Assembly: GCF_017814945.1 (NCBI RefSeq)
Contig: NZ_JAGIPX010000008.1
Span: 151,904-215,903, forward strand
Length of the DNA stretch: 64,000 nt
Origin: Paraburkholderia sp. LEh10
Lineage (GTDB): Bacteria > Pseudomonadota > Gammaproteobacteria > Burkholderiales > Burkholderiaceae
Direction: 5' to 3'
Shown here: piece after piece, positions 44,441-53,516 of the stretch
Numbering within the stretch: the first letter of the stretch is position 1
Layout of the letters: the number at the start of each line of letters is the position of its first letter
The notes under the pieces: model-generated
Databases searched by the model: none
Told to the model about the DNA's origin: nothing
The model's input: the letters and a program-made list of their open reading frames with translations, nothing else
Position numbers and translations under genes: made by a program

Positions 44441-45238
44441 CTACTTGCCCTGCGGCGGATAGCGTTTCGAGAACGTCGGAAGGTCCATCACGAGACAGTG
44501 GCCGTTGCCGGCGGCGAACACGCAATCGCCCGGCACGGGGGCGTCTTCGTCGCGCGACGGCTTGCGGCGCAGCGTGGCGAGCCCGTGAATCCAGCGCTGA
44601 AATGCGGGCAGCGGCCAGCCGCAGCGGGCGACGCCCGACACATCGACGTCCACGTTCTCTTCGAGCAGCCAGCTGCCGACGTAATTACGCGCGCGCAACT
44701 GCGACTGGGAAGCGCTCGCAGTGAATGCGGGCGCGCCGCCGCGCGCCGCGAGATCGTCCGGCGCGAGGTAGATGAAGAAGTGCGGCGCGAGCGCCTCGGT
44801 CGCGCCTGGGGACCCGTCCGTGGCGACATTCAGCTCGTGCGCGTCGGGAGCCGTGCGCGCGCGCATATCTGTCAGCTTGACGCGTAGTGCTTGAAGTTTT
44901 TGCCTGCACGCGTTCGTCCAGCGCGCTTGCGCATCGTCGAGATCGATTTCGAGTCCCTCGATGGCCTCCAGATGCACGGCCTTCGTATCCGCGAGCACGC
45001 GCCGCGCCTCGACGATCGCCTTCGGCGCGCTCACCGACACGTAGCGCGAAAGCTCGCGGCCGATGTCCTCTTCATCGATCCGATATTCGAGCAGAAACCA
45101 GCGCAACGACGGATCGTCCGTGGCGGCATCGGCGTGCGCGATGCGAAGGCCGAGCGCCGTCGTCGCGTAAAGGTACTCGACAGTCTTGCGCGTCGGCTGC
45201 GTCGCGATCGCCCGCGGTCCGATATTCAGCGTGTCCAT
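44441..45238 (-). CDS. Hypothetical protein of unknown family
   Basis: 265 residues, no signal or membrane segment. Opening MDTLNIGPRAIATQPTRKTV, a region of conserved aromatic residues near LLEYRIDEEDIGRELSRYVS, a helical stretch QARWTNACRQKLQALRVKLT, and a C-terminal half ARNYVGSWLLEENVDVDVSG then GWPLPAFQRWIHGLATL. No domain recognised. ATG at 45238 has GGGAG upstream. It stands divergent from the PRC-barrel gene. Confidence 0.6.
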   Translation of the reverse strand: MDTLNIGPRAIATQPTRKTVEYLYATTALGLRIAHADAATDDPSLRWFLLEYRIDEEDIGRELSRYVSVSAPKAIVEARRVLADTKAVHLEAIEGLEIDLDDAQARWTNACRQKLQALRVKLTDMRARTAPDAHELNVATDGSPGATEALAPHFFIYLAPDDLAARGGAPAFTASASQSQLRARNYVGSWLLEENVDVDVSGVARCGWPLPAFQRWIHGLATLRRKPSRDEDAPVPGDCVFAAGNGHCLVMDLPTFSKRYPPQGK

Positions 45239-45455
45239 GTTCACTCCCGCGCACGTAGCGCCAGTGGTTTGCCGGAACTTTTCCAGCCATCCAGCGAGAA
45301 CCACGCCAGGGGCGCATCACGCGACGACGCGCGGCGGCGCATCAGCGCGGACACGAACGCCCGTGCTCGCTCCCGTCGGGGTTCGACCTCGCGCGCGACA
45401 CCGGCAGGCACGACGGATGCGCAATAGAGCGCGTGGACATCCAAAGGAGGAAATC

Positions 45456-45923
45456 ATGACCACACTTGACCCGAAAATGAACCCGGCACGTTCCGGCGCG
45501 GACATCGTCGGCGGTGGCGTTGGCGAAGGTCCGGGGCCCGAAGTGATGGCCGCGGCAACGCTGGATGGCAACAAGGTCATCTCGGCGGATGGCGAACATG
45601 TCGGCAAGATCTCGGACATCATGCTCGACGTGCGCAGTGGACGCATCGCATATGCGGTGTTGTCGGAAGGCGGTTTCCTCGGGATGGGGACCAATCTGCA
45701 CGCAATCCCATGGAGCGCGCTGACGCTCGATACGGACGAGAAGGTGTTCCGCGTCGATATCGCTGCGCAGCGCATCAAGGACGACCCTGGGTTCGACAAG
45801 GACCATTGGCCATCGATGGCCGATGAGACCTGGAGCACGCAGATGCACCAGTACTACAACCGCGAGCCGTATTGGATGACGACATCGGTCGATCCTGTCG
45901 CGGTGCGCGATCGGGGGCTTTGA
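45456..45923 (+). CDS. PRC-barrel domain protein
   Basis: 155 residues. The PRC-barrel core is DGNKVISADGEHVGKISDIMLDVRSGRIAYAVLSEGGFLGMG, then NLHAIPWSALTLDTDEKVFRVDI. Flanking: an N-terminal acidic Gly-rich stretch and a C-terminal helical tail WSTQMHQYYNREPYWM. PRC domains occur in photosynthetic reaction centre H subunits, RimM and stress-response proteins; here stand-alone. The AAAGGAGG ribosome-binding site is perfect. Confidence 0.88.
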   Translation: MTTLDPKMNPARSGADIVGGGVGEGPGPEVMAAATLDGNKVISADGEHVGKISDIMLDVRSGRIAYAVLSEGGFLGMGTNLHAIPWSALTLDTDEKVFRVDIAAQRIKDDPGFDKDHWPSMADETWSTQMHQYYNREPYWMTTSVDPVAVRDRGL

Positions 45924-45992
45924 AGCGTAGTCTGAGGAGTACGCGGCGAAATCGCTGAACGGCGTCTTCGGCTTTCGGGTCGGGACGCGTTG

Positions 45993-46020
45993 CCGGCGGC
46001 AGCCTGTTGGCTGCCGCCGG
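45993..46020 (+). terminator. GC-rich hairpin after the PRC-barrel gene
   Basis: Perfect 12-bp stem CCGGCGGCAGCC / GGCTGCCGCCGG, loop TGTT, then ATTTCGC. No long T-run; probable but weak terminator. A second hairpin (AGTTAG...CTAACT, about 46103-46135) lies at the end of the next, minus-strand gene. Confidence 0.5.
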
Positions 46021-46129
46021 ATTTCGCACGAGCCTTCGACGGGGAAGTCTGGATGGGCGCGAGCCCATAGCCCCCATAGCCTTTTCGAACGATGCCTTCC
46101 GGAGTTAGCGCCGCCGTCAGGCGGCGTCT

Positions 46130-46761
46130 CTAACTCAAAGCGCCCAATAGCGCATCCGCTGTAGTGACGATGCAGTACTCCGAGTCCAGATTGGCAACCG
46201 ACATCGCGTGAACATCTTCGGGCTTCGCGGCGTCCCGTTCCAATCGGTCCGCGCGAACGTAAAGCAGCCGTCGGCCACGAGATAGGTGTGAAAACCAAGG
46301 TTACCGGCCATGCGGACCGTTGCCTCGACCGAATTGTTCGTAATGACGCCGGCAACGACCAGCGTGTCGTGGCCCCCAACGCGAAGCCGGTCTTCCAGGC
46401 CGGTGCCGATGAACGCGCTATTCGTCTGTTTCGGAATGACGGGCTCGCCCGCCACGGGCGCGACCTCCGGCTTGAATTCATGCCCAGGCTGGCCTCGCCG
46501 ATAGTGAGACTCCGGGTCGGTGGAGTCATGCCGAATATGCCATACCGGCCATCCCCGGCGGCGCCAATGGACAAGCAATCGGCCAACATGCTGCTCGGCA
46601 TGAGGGTTGTTTCGCAGTCCCCAACTCGGATGGTCAATCGCTCGCTGAAAGTCGACAAGCAAGAGTACGGCACCTGCAGAAGGAAGTAACGCGTGCATAG
46701 GCTGAGACAGGTTGAATTCCAAATCATCGGGCGTTCGATTGCGGGTTCGCAGATTCGCCAT
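46130..46761 (-). pseudogene. Isochorismatase/cysteine-hydrolase family gene with C-terminal frameshift
   Basis: From ATG 46761 the frame encodes MANLRTRNRTPDD... with LLLVDFQ (catalytic Asp), KQTNSAF (Lys) and AGVITNNSVEATVRMAGNLGF, then runs on as RTDWNGTPRSP before becoming KMFTRCR... and ending at 46135. In the neighbouring frame the same DNA reads EDVHAMSVANLDSEYCIVTTADALL, the proper C-terminus, ending at 46130. One base appears to be missing near 46218-46222. The position usually holding the nucleophilic Cys has Ser (TNNSVEAT). So either decayed or a sequencing error. Confidence 0.6.
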
Positions 46762-47247
46762 TGCAGACTTTACATCACGACGATCATATAGTCGGCAAGC
46801 GTTCTGTCGGCGGCTCACGCGAACGCGCCGCGATCGTGGGAATCGCGGTGCTGCGCGACCCCGATGCTCTAGCGCGAATACTCTGCGTCGTCCTTATCCT
46901 GGCCGGCGACGACTGCGCCGAAGGGTCGGCCGCCCCTATCGACATTGGCGTACATTGGCGTTGCCCGAGGTCATTGCCTCGGCGAGAAAACGATGTTGTG
47001 AGGTCGTCGCAGTCGCTCCTTTGATGAAAGTGATCGCGCCGGCACTGTCCATGCACCGTGCGGCCCGTGCATGCGCGTTCCGACGTGACCTTTTAGATGC
47101 CGGCGCTACATCGCATGAATCGTCATGCGGCGTTGAGCGCATCGGCCTCGCGTGAGGTGAGAAACATCAGCACCTTCGCGGCGGATTCACGCTGGGACGG
47201 CAGTGGCTGCAAAGAATGAAGTATTCCTGTTGCCAACGGCTCTTCTC
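46762..47247. other. Intergenic region, no gene recognised
   Basis: 486 bp between the frameshifted hydrolase and a LysR gene. Open frames on both strands are short, out of usual codon bias and unlike any family I know. Lower apparent coding quality suggests decayed or recently acquired DNA. Confidence 0.4.
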
Positions 47248-48198
47248 TTAGACCAGTATCTCGACCGAATTCATCACACGGCGCCTATCCGACCCACCCG
47301 CCGCCGTTTCATCACGGATGGTCTCGACGAGGCATTCGATGAAGCAACTGGCCGCCTCCCTCAAAGGCTCGCCGGCGCGCGTCATGATACCGACCAATGA
47401 CTCATCGAGCTGCTCACGTACGGGTATCGCGCAAAGCGACTCATGCGACGCGCAGAGTTCGACGAGTGGCCACGGAAAGATGCTGACCATATCCGTTCTT
47501 TGCAGAAGCGCGACAGCGACCGTCAACGAATGCAGATAGTGAATGCTGCGCGGCACGGGCAAATGGTGCTGTGCGAACATTTTGTATGACGCGAGCCCCT
47601 CTGTCTCGGGATCGAGCGCGACGAGCCAGTCGAGATCGAGCAGTTCCGCAAGTGTCCGGCTTTCCGCACGAGGATGGCCCTGACGCGCCACGACCGCGCG
47701 CGTCGACGAAAAGAGCGGCCTGTATGTGAACTCTGACGTGCTATTGCCGGGCGTTTGACGTCCAATGTAAATGTCGAGACTGCCATCGCGCAGACGGGGA
47801 TTGGCAATGGCGAGCAATCCTTCGAAGACCTCCAGTTGAACATTCGTCATGCGCTGGCGAAACCGGATGACGGCTTCAGGCAGGAACGTCATCGCAACCC
47901 ATGCGGTGACCGCGATCGAGAGCCGTCCACCCGTTTCGCCGCGGATTTCATCGACGGCCTGATGCGCGCGCGCGAGCTGGCCGACGATCAGGCGTGCATG
48001 CTCGAGAAGCGCGCGCCCGTGAGGCGTCAGCGTGACACCCGACGGCGTGCGCGTAACGAGATGAAGCTTGAGGTCTCCTTCGATCTGCTGGAGACTTTGC
48101 GTAATCGCCGCAGGTGACGAATTGAGCAGGCGTGCGGCGCCGCGAATACTGCCTGCGTCCGCAATCGCGACGAGAGCGCGGAGCTGATGAATCTTCAT
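47248..48198 (-). CDS. LysR-family transcriptional regulator
   Basis: 316 residues from ATG 48198 (MKIHQLRALVAIADAGSIRG). HTH AARLLNSSPAAITQSLQQIE; effector-binding domain from about residue 90. It has the usual length. No target gene is obvious next to it: the minus-strand hydrolase downstream is broken. A longer start 42 nt upstream (MDLALEGKLSPFET) is less typical. Confidence 0.88.
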   Translation of the reverse strand: MKIHQLRALVAIADAGSIRGAARLLNSSPAAITQSLQQIEGDLKLHLVTRTPSGVTLTPHGRALLEHARLIVGQLARAHQAVDEIRGETGGRLSIAVTAWVAMTFLPEAVIRFRQRMTNVQLEVFEGLLAIANPRLRDGSLDIYIGRQTPGNSTSEFTYRPLFSSTRAVVARQGHPRAESRTLAELLDLDWLVALDPETEGLASYKMFAQHHLPVPRSIHYLHSLTVAVALLQRTDMVSIFPWPLVELCASHESLCAIPVREQLDESLVGIMTRAGEPLREAASCFIECLVETIRDETAAGGSDRRRVMNSVEILV

Positions 48199-48382
48199 CG
48201 TTTCAAACGGGCTAAGCTTTCCTTCAAGTGCGAGATCCAAACAACGGCACGAGCTTGATCAGCGAGTGAGCAACGCAGCGAATACGCTTCGTACGACCGC
48301 ACACACAACAGGATCACATCTAGCGGAGCCAGATTTGCCACAACAATGCTCGTTAGTGTCTTTGAATGCGTAGACGTCTCGA

Positions 48383-48619
48383 CTACATCGAAGTGTGATA
48401 GTGGGTCCATTCAGGCAAATCTCTATGCTCAGGGGGATAGACTCGCCATACGCCGTCGCCGTGCTTAAAGAAAAAGATGATTCTCGCCGTGCGGGATTCG
48501 ACGCGCACGCAGCGTAGCGCACGTCCTGAATGAATTGTGGTCCGCTTGATACTCACGAGTGACGCGGGGTGAAACCATTTGTCAACCAGCGAACGCAGAG
48601 ACAAAGAACTTCCGTCCAT
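48383..48619 (-). CDS. Small hypothetical protein
   Basis: 78 residues starting MDGSSLSLRSLVDKWFHPAS, with a basic middle (RALRCVRVESRTARIIFFFK) and an acidic/aromatic end. The AGGAGG ribosome-binding site is ideal, which supports expression and fixes the start. No family recognised; single-domain, cytosolic, no signal peptide. Confidence 0.65.
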   Translation of the reverse strand: MDGSSLSLRSLVDKWFHPASLVSIKRTTIHSGRALRCVRVESRTARIIFFFKHGDGVWRVYPPEHRDLPEWTHYHTSM

Positions 48620-48737
48620 TCGACACCTCCTGATCAATGGATACTCGCCCATTGCTGGTGTAGATTAGAACCGGCGAAGACTGTCGCAAATAGACGGACA
48701 TCAAGTTCTATAGCTACCGTCGATGTGCAGATGTCCT

Positions 48738-48765
48738 ACCGTATTGGTCAGGCAACCAATACGGT
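48738..48765. repeat. Perfect 11-bp inverted repeat with 6-bp spacer
   Basis: ACCGTATTGGT-CAGGCA-ACCAATACGGT between the small protein gene and the bacteriohemerythrin gene. It lacks a T-run, so it is more likely an operator (TetR-like size) or DNA-uptake/recombination site than a terminator. Confidence 0.75.
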
Positions 48766-48850
48766 GGTGACTTATGGACGCGTATAAAAGCGCTATCGCG
48801 AAGCCGCGAAAGCTAGAGGAAACCGGGAGAGTCGTTACAAGATTGTCGTG

Positions 48851-49294
48851 TCAGTCGAGTGTCAGGCTTCGTCGGAGAACCACCGGCTTTCCTCCAAATC
48901 GAATCTTGGACATCCAATGCGCCAAGGCCGAATCGAGATGGTCCGCGTGGGAAGGGAACCAGTTTGCAAGCTCGTCGACGAGGCGTCGGCAAATTTCTAC
49001 GTTCCCGCCGCGAAGCTGTTCTCGTACCTGGTCGACAGACTTCAGCACGGCCGCATGTTCGTCTATGTGGCAGTCCCTGGGAGGGAAATCGGTCTCGATC
49101 ATCCAGGTGTTCTCGATGTCAAAATGACGGTGCAGATGCGTAGCCAGTAGTTCGAGAAGTTCATCCAGTTGCTCAGGCTCAGCCGATTGCATATGACCAA
49201 TAAGATCGACAAACTCCTCATGGAGGTCGTCCATCGGCGCGTGACCTAAAACAAACGAATCAGACCACCGTAGAGTTGAAGCGCTGTCAGTCAT
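48851..49294 (-). CDS. Bacteriohemerythrin (O2-binding di-iron protein)
   Basis: 147 residues, single hemerythrin domain. The metal ligands fit the family: His in VLGHAPMDDLHEEF, THLHRHFDIENTWMIE, and DCHIDEHAAVL, with HADHLDSALAHW near the end. Such proteins bind O2 or sense it in chemotaxis; stand-alone versions may deliver O2 to oxygenases. It ends 558 bp before the aromatic-degradation remnants. GAGG about 10 nt upstream of the ATG. Confidence 0.9.
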   Translation of the reverse strand: MTDSASTLRWSDSFVLGHAPMDDLHEEFVDLIGHMQSAEPEQLDELLELLATHLHRHFDIENTWMIETDFPPRDCHIDEHAAVLKSVDQVREQLRGGNVEICRRLVDELANWFPSHADHLDSALAHWMSKIRFGGKPVVLRRSLTLD

Positions 49295-49407
49295 GTTCGC
49301 TATTCCTCATATTTCCGAGGTCTGATCTCTGAAAAAGATGGCTTGTTGATATTCTGCATTGCACTTCTCGATAGCGCGCATTCTGCGCGGTCGATCGGTC
49401 AAGGCAA

Positions 49408-50133
49408 TCAAAAGGAGTGCCGGATTCCGACCACGGCCCCTACCGTCGTCCCTTTTACGCCGAACAGCGCTCCGCTTAGCGACAAGCCTGTATTCATTGC
49501 ACCGTGGTTGTCTACGAGACCCACCTGCGCATAGAGTGTCGTCGATTTCGACAGGAAATAGTCCGTGCCTAACGCTGCCAGCACCGAATGATTGGACGTC
49601 TGGTTGCGGTCGCTCGTCACCCAGACGCCGCCGTTGACAGCCAGTTCCGGCATGACAAGCCAGGTCAGTCCACCGCCATAGATATAGTTGTTGAACGATC
49701 CCGCCACCTTATAGTTGACGACTGATGCCTTCGCCGTCACCGAACCGAACTGATATACGACGCCCAATAAACGCCCCACGAACTCGACAGTTGTCGGAAT
49801 CGGCGAAGGGACATTGCCGCCTCCATTGCCGTCGTAAAACGCAGCATCGATGGTCAAGTTGTCGATTGTGTATTTCAGACTCACCGAATATTGTCGCCCT
49901 TTTTGAAAATTGCCCGCAATCCCGCCAAACGCATACATCACGCTGGCTTGCAGGCCCGCGATAACCGGGCTCGTGTACGAAATCGCATTGGCGTTGAAAA
50001 CACCCGTGCCAAGTAGCTTGAGGAGAACGTTGGCGACGTTCGCCGTGCCCACGCGCATCAGGCGCTCGCGGGTTTCGTCGGACAACGGCGCCGCAGATGC
50101 GGCGTTCGCCTGTTTCGATGGGTTTGGAATCAT
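49408..50133 (-). pseudogene. Deletion chimera: RraA-like aldolase N-terminus joined to porin C-terminal half
   Basis: From ATG 50133, with an AAGGAGA ribosome-binding site, the first ~40 residues (MIPNPSKQANAASAAPLSDE, then TRERLMRVGTANVANVLLK) are the start of an RraA/dimethylmenaquinone-methyltransferase-like aldolase. From about residue 43 the frame becomes GVFNANAISYTSPVIAGLQA and runs through typical Gram-negative porin beta-strands (NLTIDAAFYDGNGG, VVYQFGSVTAKASVVNY, LNTGLSLSGALF...) to the final GIRHSF with terminal Phe. The join is near 49996-50020. The porin part has no signal peptide, so it cannot reach the outer membrane; the aldolase has no active site. Confidence 0.85.
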
Positions 50134-50195
50134 GATTTCGTCTCCTTGGCGTTCAGCGGGCTCGGATGACGGGCGACAACTTTGCCTGTCGGCGC

Positions 50196-51128
50196 TCACT
50201 CGAAAAACTCGGGCGGCGGCTCCATACCCCACTGGGTCGTCTCGCAAGCCGTGCCATTGAAGGTGCCGGGCCGGTGGCTCGCGTCGACGACGTCGCCATC
50301 GGTGTAGTGCTCGACCCGAAAGCCGAATGGGTCTTTCCAGTAGTCGAAGATCTGGCTGCCTAGCAGATGCCGCCCCACGCCGCAGTCGAGTTGATAGCCT
50401 TGCGCCGTGAGGAAGTCGTGAGCGCCCATCACGGCATCGACGTCCTGGACTTCGAACGAACAGTGATGCACGCCGACTTTGTTCGACTGCAGCACCAGCA
50501 TGCAGTGATGATCGACGCAATCGGCGCCGCGATTGAAGCGCAGGAACGTGCCGATCACCGGGCCGTCCTGCCCGGGCGGCAGGAAATGGTCCGATGGCAG
50601 CAGGTCGAAGCGCTGCTGCAACCAGCGCACCGAGGCGTCGTGATCGCTCACGTGCAGCACGACGTGCCCGAGGCGCAGCGCCTGGCACGGCGCGCGTTGC
50701 GTGCGCACCGTGCTGCCGATGCGACGCTTGAACACGCCGTCGTTGAAATGATTGGGCGCCTTCACGGGCATCGGCTCGGCGCCCGCGCGACCGTAGACGG
50801 CGCGAATCTCGAAGCCGTCAGGCATGGTCATGCGCACGACAAGGCCGCCGCCCGGCTCATCGCTCTCCATGACGGGTGACGACCCCGGCAGCGCTGCCAG
50901 CGCGTCCAGGTCCGCCTCGTCCGACATTTCGAAGCTCGCGCCGACGAAGCGCGCCTGAGCGGCGCGGCGCGTAACGTGCAGGTGATGCTGTCGACCCGCG
51001 CCGCGCATATAGAGCGCGTCTTTCTCGTGTGCGATGCGGGACAATCCGAAGTCGGTCAAAAAGCGCTCCATCAGCGCGAGGTCAGGCGCCTCGTAGCTGA
51101 CTTGCGCGATGTCGATGGCTCGGGTCAT
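50196..51128 (-). CDS. Extradiol ring-cleavage dioxygenase (VOC superfamily, type I)
   Basis: 310 residues in two VOC modules; the C-terminal one is catalytic. The Fe(II) ligands appear as His in GHVVLHVSD, His in VGVHHCSFEV and Glu in FRVEHYTDGD. This is the 2,3-dihydroxybiphenyl/catechol 2,3-dioxygenase type, which cleaves a catechol next to a hydroxyl. ATG at 51128 (MTRAIDIAQVSYEAP); the longer reading from 51284 has no homology-like extension. Second gene of the catabolic operon, 97 nt after the monooxygenase-reductase gene. The ring substrate is not known; the pairing with an HpaB-type hydroxylase suggests ortho-hydroxylation of a phenol, then meta cleavage. Confidence 0.88.
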   Translation of the reverse strand: MTRAIDIAQVSYEAPDLALMERFLTDFGLSRIAHEKDALYMRGAGRQHHLHVTRRAAQARFVGASFEMSDEADLDALAALPGSSPVMESDEPGGGLVVRMTMPDGFEIRAVYGRAGAEPMPVKAPNHFNDGVFKRRIGSTVRTQRAPCQALRLGHVVLHVSDHDASVRWLQQRFDLLPSDHFLPPGQDGPVIGTFLRFNRGADCVDHHCMLVLQSNKVGVHHCSFEVQDVDAVMGAHDFLTAQGYQLDCGVGRHLLGSQIFDYWKDPFGFRVEHYTDGDVVDASHRPGTFNGTACETTQWGMEPPPEFFE

Positions 51129-51225
51129 GGCAGGAACTCGTTGAATAGCGGTATTGGCAGTAACGGATAAAGCCGCGCGCACCGATGCGCCGTCAGTGCA
51201 CGGGCGCATTCCACGCGACGCCGGA

Positions 51226-53346
51226 TCACGACGCGATCTGGGTGTAACGGCCGCCATAGAACAGCAGCGGCGGTTCGACGGCATCCCGTACGAGCAGTGC
51301 GCTCACCTCGCCGACGAACAACGTGTGATCGCCGCACGGATACACATGGCGCAGTTCGGCGGCAAGCTGAATGTTGGCGCCCGCCACCACGGGCAGATCG
51401 CCTATGTGCGTGAAGCTCGGGACGAAGTCCGGTGGGGACCGGCCCGCAAAATGGTCGCTCGCGTCGATCTGCGCCTGGTTCAGCACGCTGATGCCGAACG
51501 AACCTGCGCGCTCGATCTTCTCGTGCATCCGCGCGGAGCGAGCCACGCAAACGAGGATGAGCGGCGGCTCGAGCGAGCCGGACATGAAGGCATTCGCCGT
51601 CATCGCGTGCGCGTCGCCGCAATGAGCGGTACTGATGATGACGACGCCGCTGGCGAACTGCCCGAGGGCATTACGAAACTCACGCGGACTGAAAGCAGCC
51701 TGTGCCTTTTCCGCAGGCAACGCAGCAGCACAGGCGGCCGGACTCACGGGTGTGATGGGTGGCATGACAGAACTCTCCACTACGATGCACGTGCTCAACG
51801 GGCGCGCCAGCACGCTGACGTCATCGGGATTGACGAGGTCTGGCACTGTCCAGCCGTCGAGGTCGTACTCGTCCATGGCCGACTGGGCGAATGCCTTGAA
51901 GCGATCGAGGTTGCCGCTGCCCTGCGCCGCGTACAGATTGGTCAGCCGCGTGACGTCGTTACTGCCGATGTAGTTGATCTCGTATAACTCGTGCCGCGCG
52001 CCGAATTCGGTGCCGATCGCGTCCCACAGCATCTTCATCACCTTCACGCGTTCGACGGCGTCGGTGCCTGCCGAGCCTCGCACGTATTTGTCGAGATAGT
52101 CCCTGATTTGCGGCACCTTGAAATCGCTCGTGTGCGAGTTCAGATAAATGAGGCCGCTCGCGACGATCTGCTCGATGATGTTTTTCACGCGAGGCATCGC
52201 TTCCTGGTTCAGCACGCGATAGGCGCCCGCGAAGTGCGGATCCGGGCGCACCATGTCGTTCCACTGCACCTGGCTCTTGGCCATCGCATCGGACAATGCC
52301 CAGAACGCGTTACGCCAGGCGATGACCTCGCCGAGTTGTGCCTGAACGCCATGAAACGTTTTTGCGCCCGTAATTTCCAGCGCACGCGTGAGCAGACCGA
52401 CAATGAAATCCATCTTCACCGCGAAGCGGGTGCACCCGTGCATGGACGCACGCTCGAGGAAGCCAGAGCCGACGTTGAACTTGTTGGCCTGCGCGACATC
52501 GCCATGCATGAAGACGTCTTCCCAAGGGATGAATACGTTATCGAGCACGAGGATCGCGTCGTTCTCGTCGAGCCGGCTCGACAGCGGATAGTCGAATGGG
52601 CTGCCCAGCACGGCGGCGCGATATTCATTTGAAACACGGCACAATAGCTTCACGCCGGGCGCGCCCGTCGGCACGATGAATACGGGCGAGAACTTTTGGT
52701 CCTGAATGGGCACCTGTCCGATGTGCGCAATGAACGTGTAGTGCGTCAGGGCCGAGCCGGTGGCGACCACTTTTGCGCCGCTGACATGGATGCCTGCATC
52801 CGTCTCCTTGACGACCCGGACAAACACGTCGGAGCTTTCGTTGGCGGGAAGCTCGCGATCGACGGGCGGGTTCATGATCGCGTGGTTGACGTACCAGGTG
52901 CGCTCCTGCGCCTTGCGATACCAGCGGCGGGCGTTCTCTTCATATCCTTTGTAGAAACCCGCGTTTGCGCCCAGTGTGCCGAGGAACGAACCTTTATAGT
53001 CAGGCGAACGGCCCATCCAGCCCCACGCGCAGCGCTGCCACTCGGCGATCGCGTCGCGTTGCGCGACTTGCTCCTGCACGGTGCGGGGCGCGCGGAAAAA
53101 GCGCTGCGTGAATCCGCCCCACTCTGTCGGGATGGTGAGGACAGGCTGGCGATCGGGGTCGTGCAGCGCGTCGTACATGCGTGCGATCATGCGCGCCGAG
53201 TTGCGGAACGCGGGATGTTCCGCCACGTTCTTTACGCGCTCGCCATAGATCCACACCTCGCGGCCATCGTCGAGGCTCTTCAGGTATTCCTGACCAGTAA
53301 ACGGGACATACGCCCGGTTGTCGGTGCTCGCTAAGGGTTCGGACAT
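51226..53346 (-). CDS. Fused two-component flavin monooxygenase: HpaB-type oxygenase plus HpaC-type flavin reductase
   Basis: 706 residues, about the sum of two normal proteins. Residues 1 to about 515 are a 4-hydroxyphenylacetate 3-hydroxylase (HpaB)-type FADH2 oxygenase: EYLKSLDDGREVWIYGERV, ERTWYVNHAIMNPPVDREL, NVFIPWEDVFMHGD. Residues from about 540 are a flavin reductase: FRNALGQFASGVVIISTAH, DASDHFAGRSPPDFVPSF, GDHTLFVGEVSAL. The junction reads ARPLSTCIVVESSVMPPITP, and the DNA still carries a reductase-style ribosome-binding site (GGAGAG) before an internal ATG at 51765 (179 aa). So the oxygenase stop codon seems lost. Start ATG 53346 has AGGAG upstream. Confidence 0.88.
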   Translation of the reverse strand: MSEPLASTDNRAYVPFTGQEYLKSLDDGREVWIYGERVKNVAEHPAFRNSARMIARMYDALHDPDRQPVLTIPTEWGGFTQRFFRAPRTVQEQVAQRDAIAEWQRCAWGWMGRSPDYKGSFLGTLGANAGFYKGYEENARRWYRKAQERTWYVNHAIMNPPVDRELPANESSDVFVRVVKETDAGIHVSGAKVVATGSALTHYTFIAHIGQVPIQDQKFSPVFIVPTGAPGVKLLCRVSNEYRAAVLGSPFDYPLSSRLDENDAILVLDNVFIPWEDVFMHGDVAQANKFNVGSGFLERASMHGCTRFAVKMDFIVGLLTRALEITGAKTFHGVQAQLGEVIAWRNAFWALSDAMAKSQVQWNDMVRPDPHFAGAYRVLNQEAMPRVKNIIEQIVASGLIYLNSHTSDFKVPQIRDYLDKYVRGSAGTDAVERVKVMKMLWDAIGTEFGARHELYEINYIGSNDVTRLTNLYAAQGSGNLDRFKAFAQSAMDEYDLDGWTVPDLVNPDDVSVLARPLSTCIVVESSVMPPITPVSPAACAAALPAEKAQAAFSPREFRNALGQFASGVVIISTAHCGDAHAMTANAFMSGSLEPPLILVCVARSARMHEKIERAGSFGISVLNQAQIDASDHFAGRSPPDFVPSFTHIGDLPVVAGANIQLAAELRHVYPCGDHTLFVGEVSALLVRDAVEPPLLFYGGRYTQIAS

Positions 53347-53498
53347 CACTTGAGTCTCCTTCAGTTCAGCCTGCTCGTCGCGCGGGCCGTCCGTCCAATG
53401 GTTTATTCTGAGTCGTTGGTGCCGGTCGTCCGGGAACGCTCTGAGCGTCATATTGGCCACTGGATCCACTGCAGTCGAATGAAAAAGTTTGGCTTCTC

Positions 53499-53516
53499 CA
53501 TAACGCGAAAGTTATG
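53499..53516 (-). promoter_or_regulatory. Palindromic operator upstream of the monooxygenase operon
   Basis: CATAAC-N6-GTTATG, 6-bp perfect arms, about 150 bp upstream of the first gene of the operon. Candidate site for the IclR regulator at 54577 or another activator. Confidence 0.4.
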
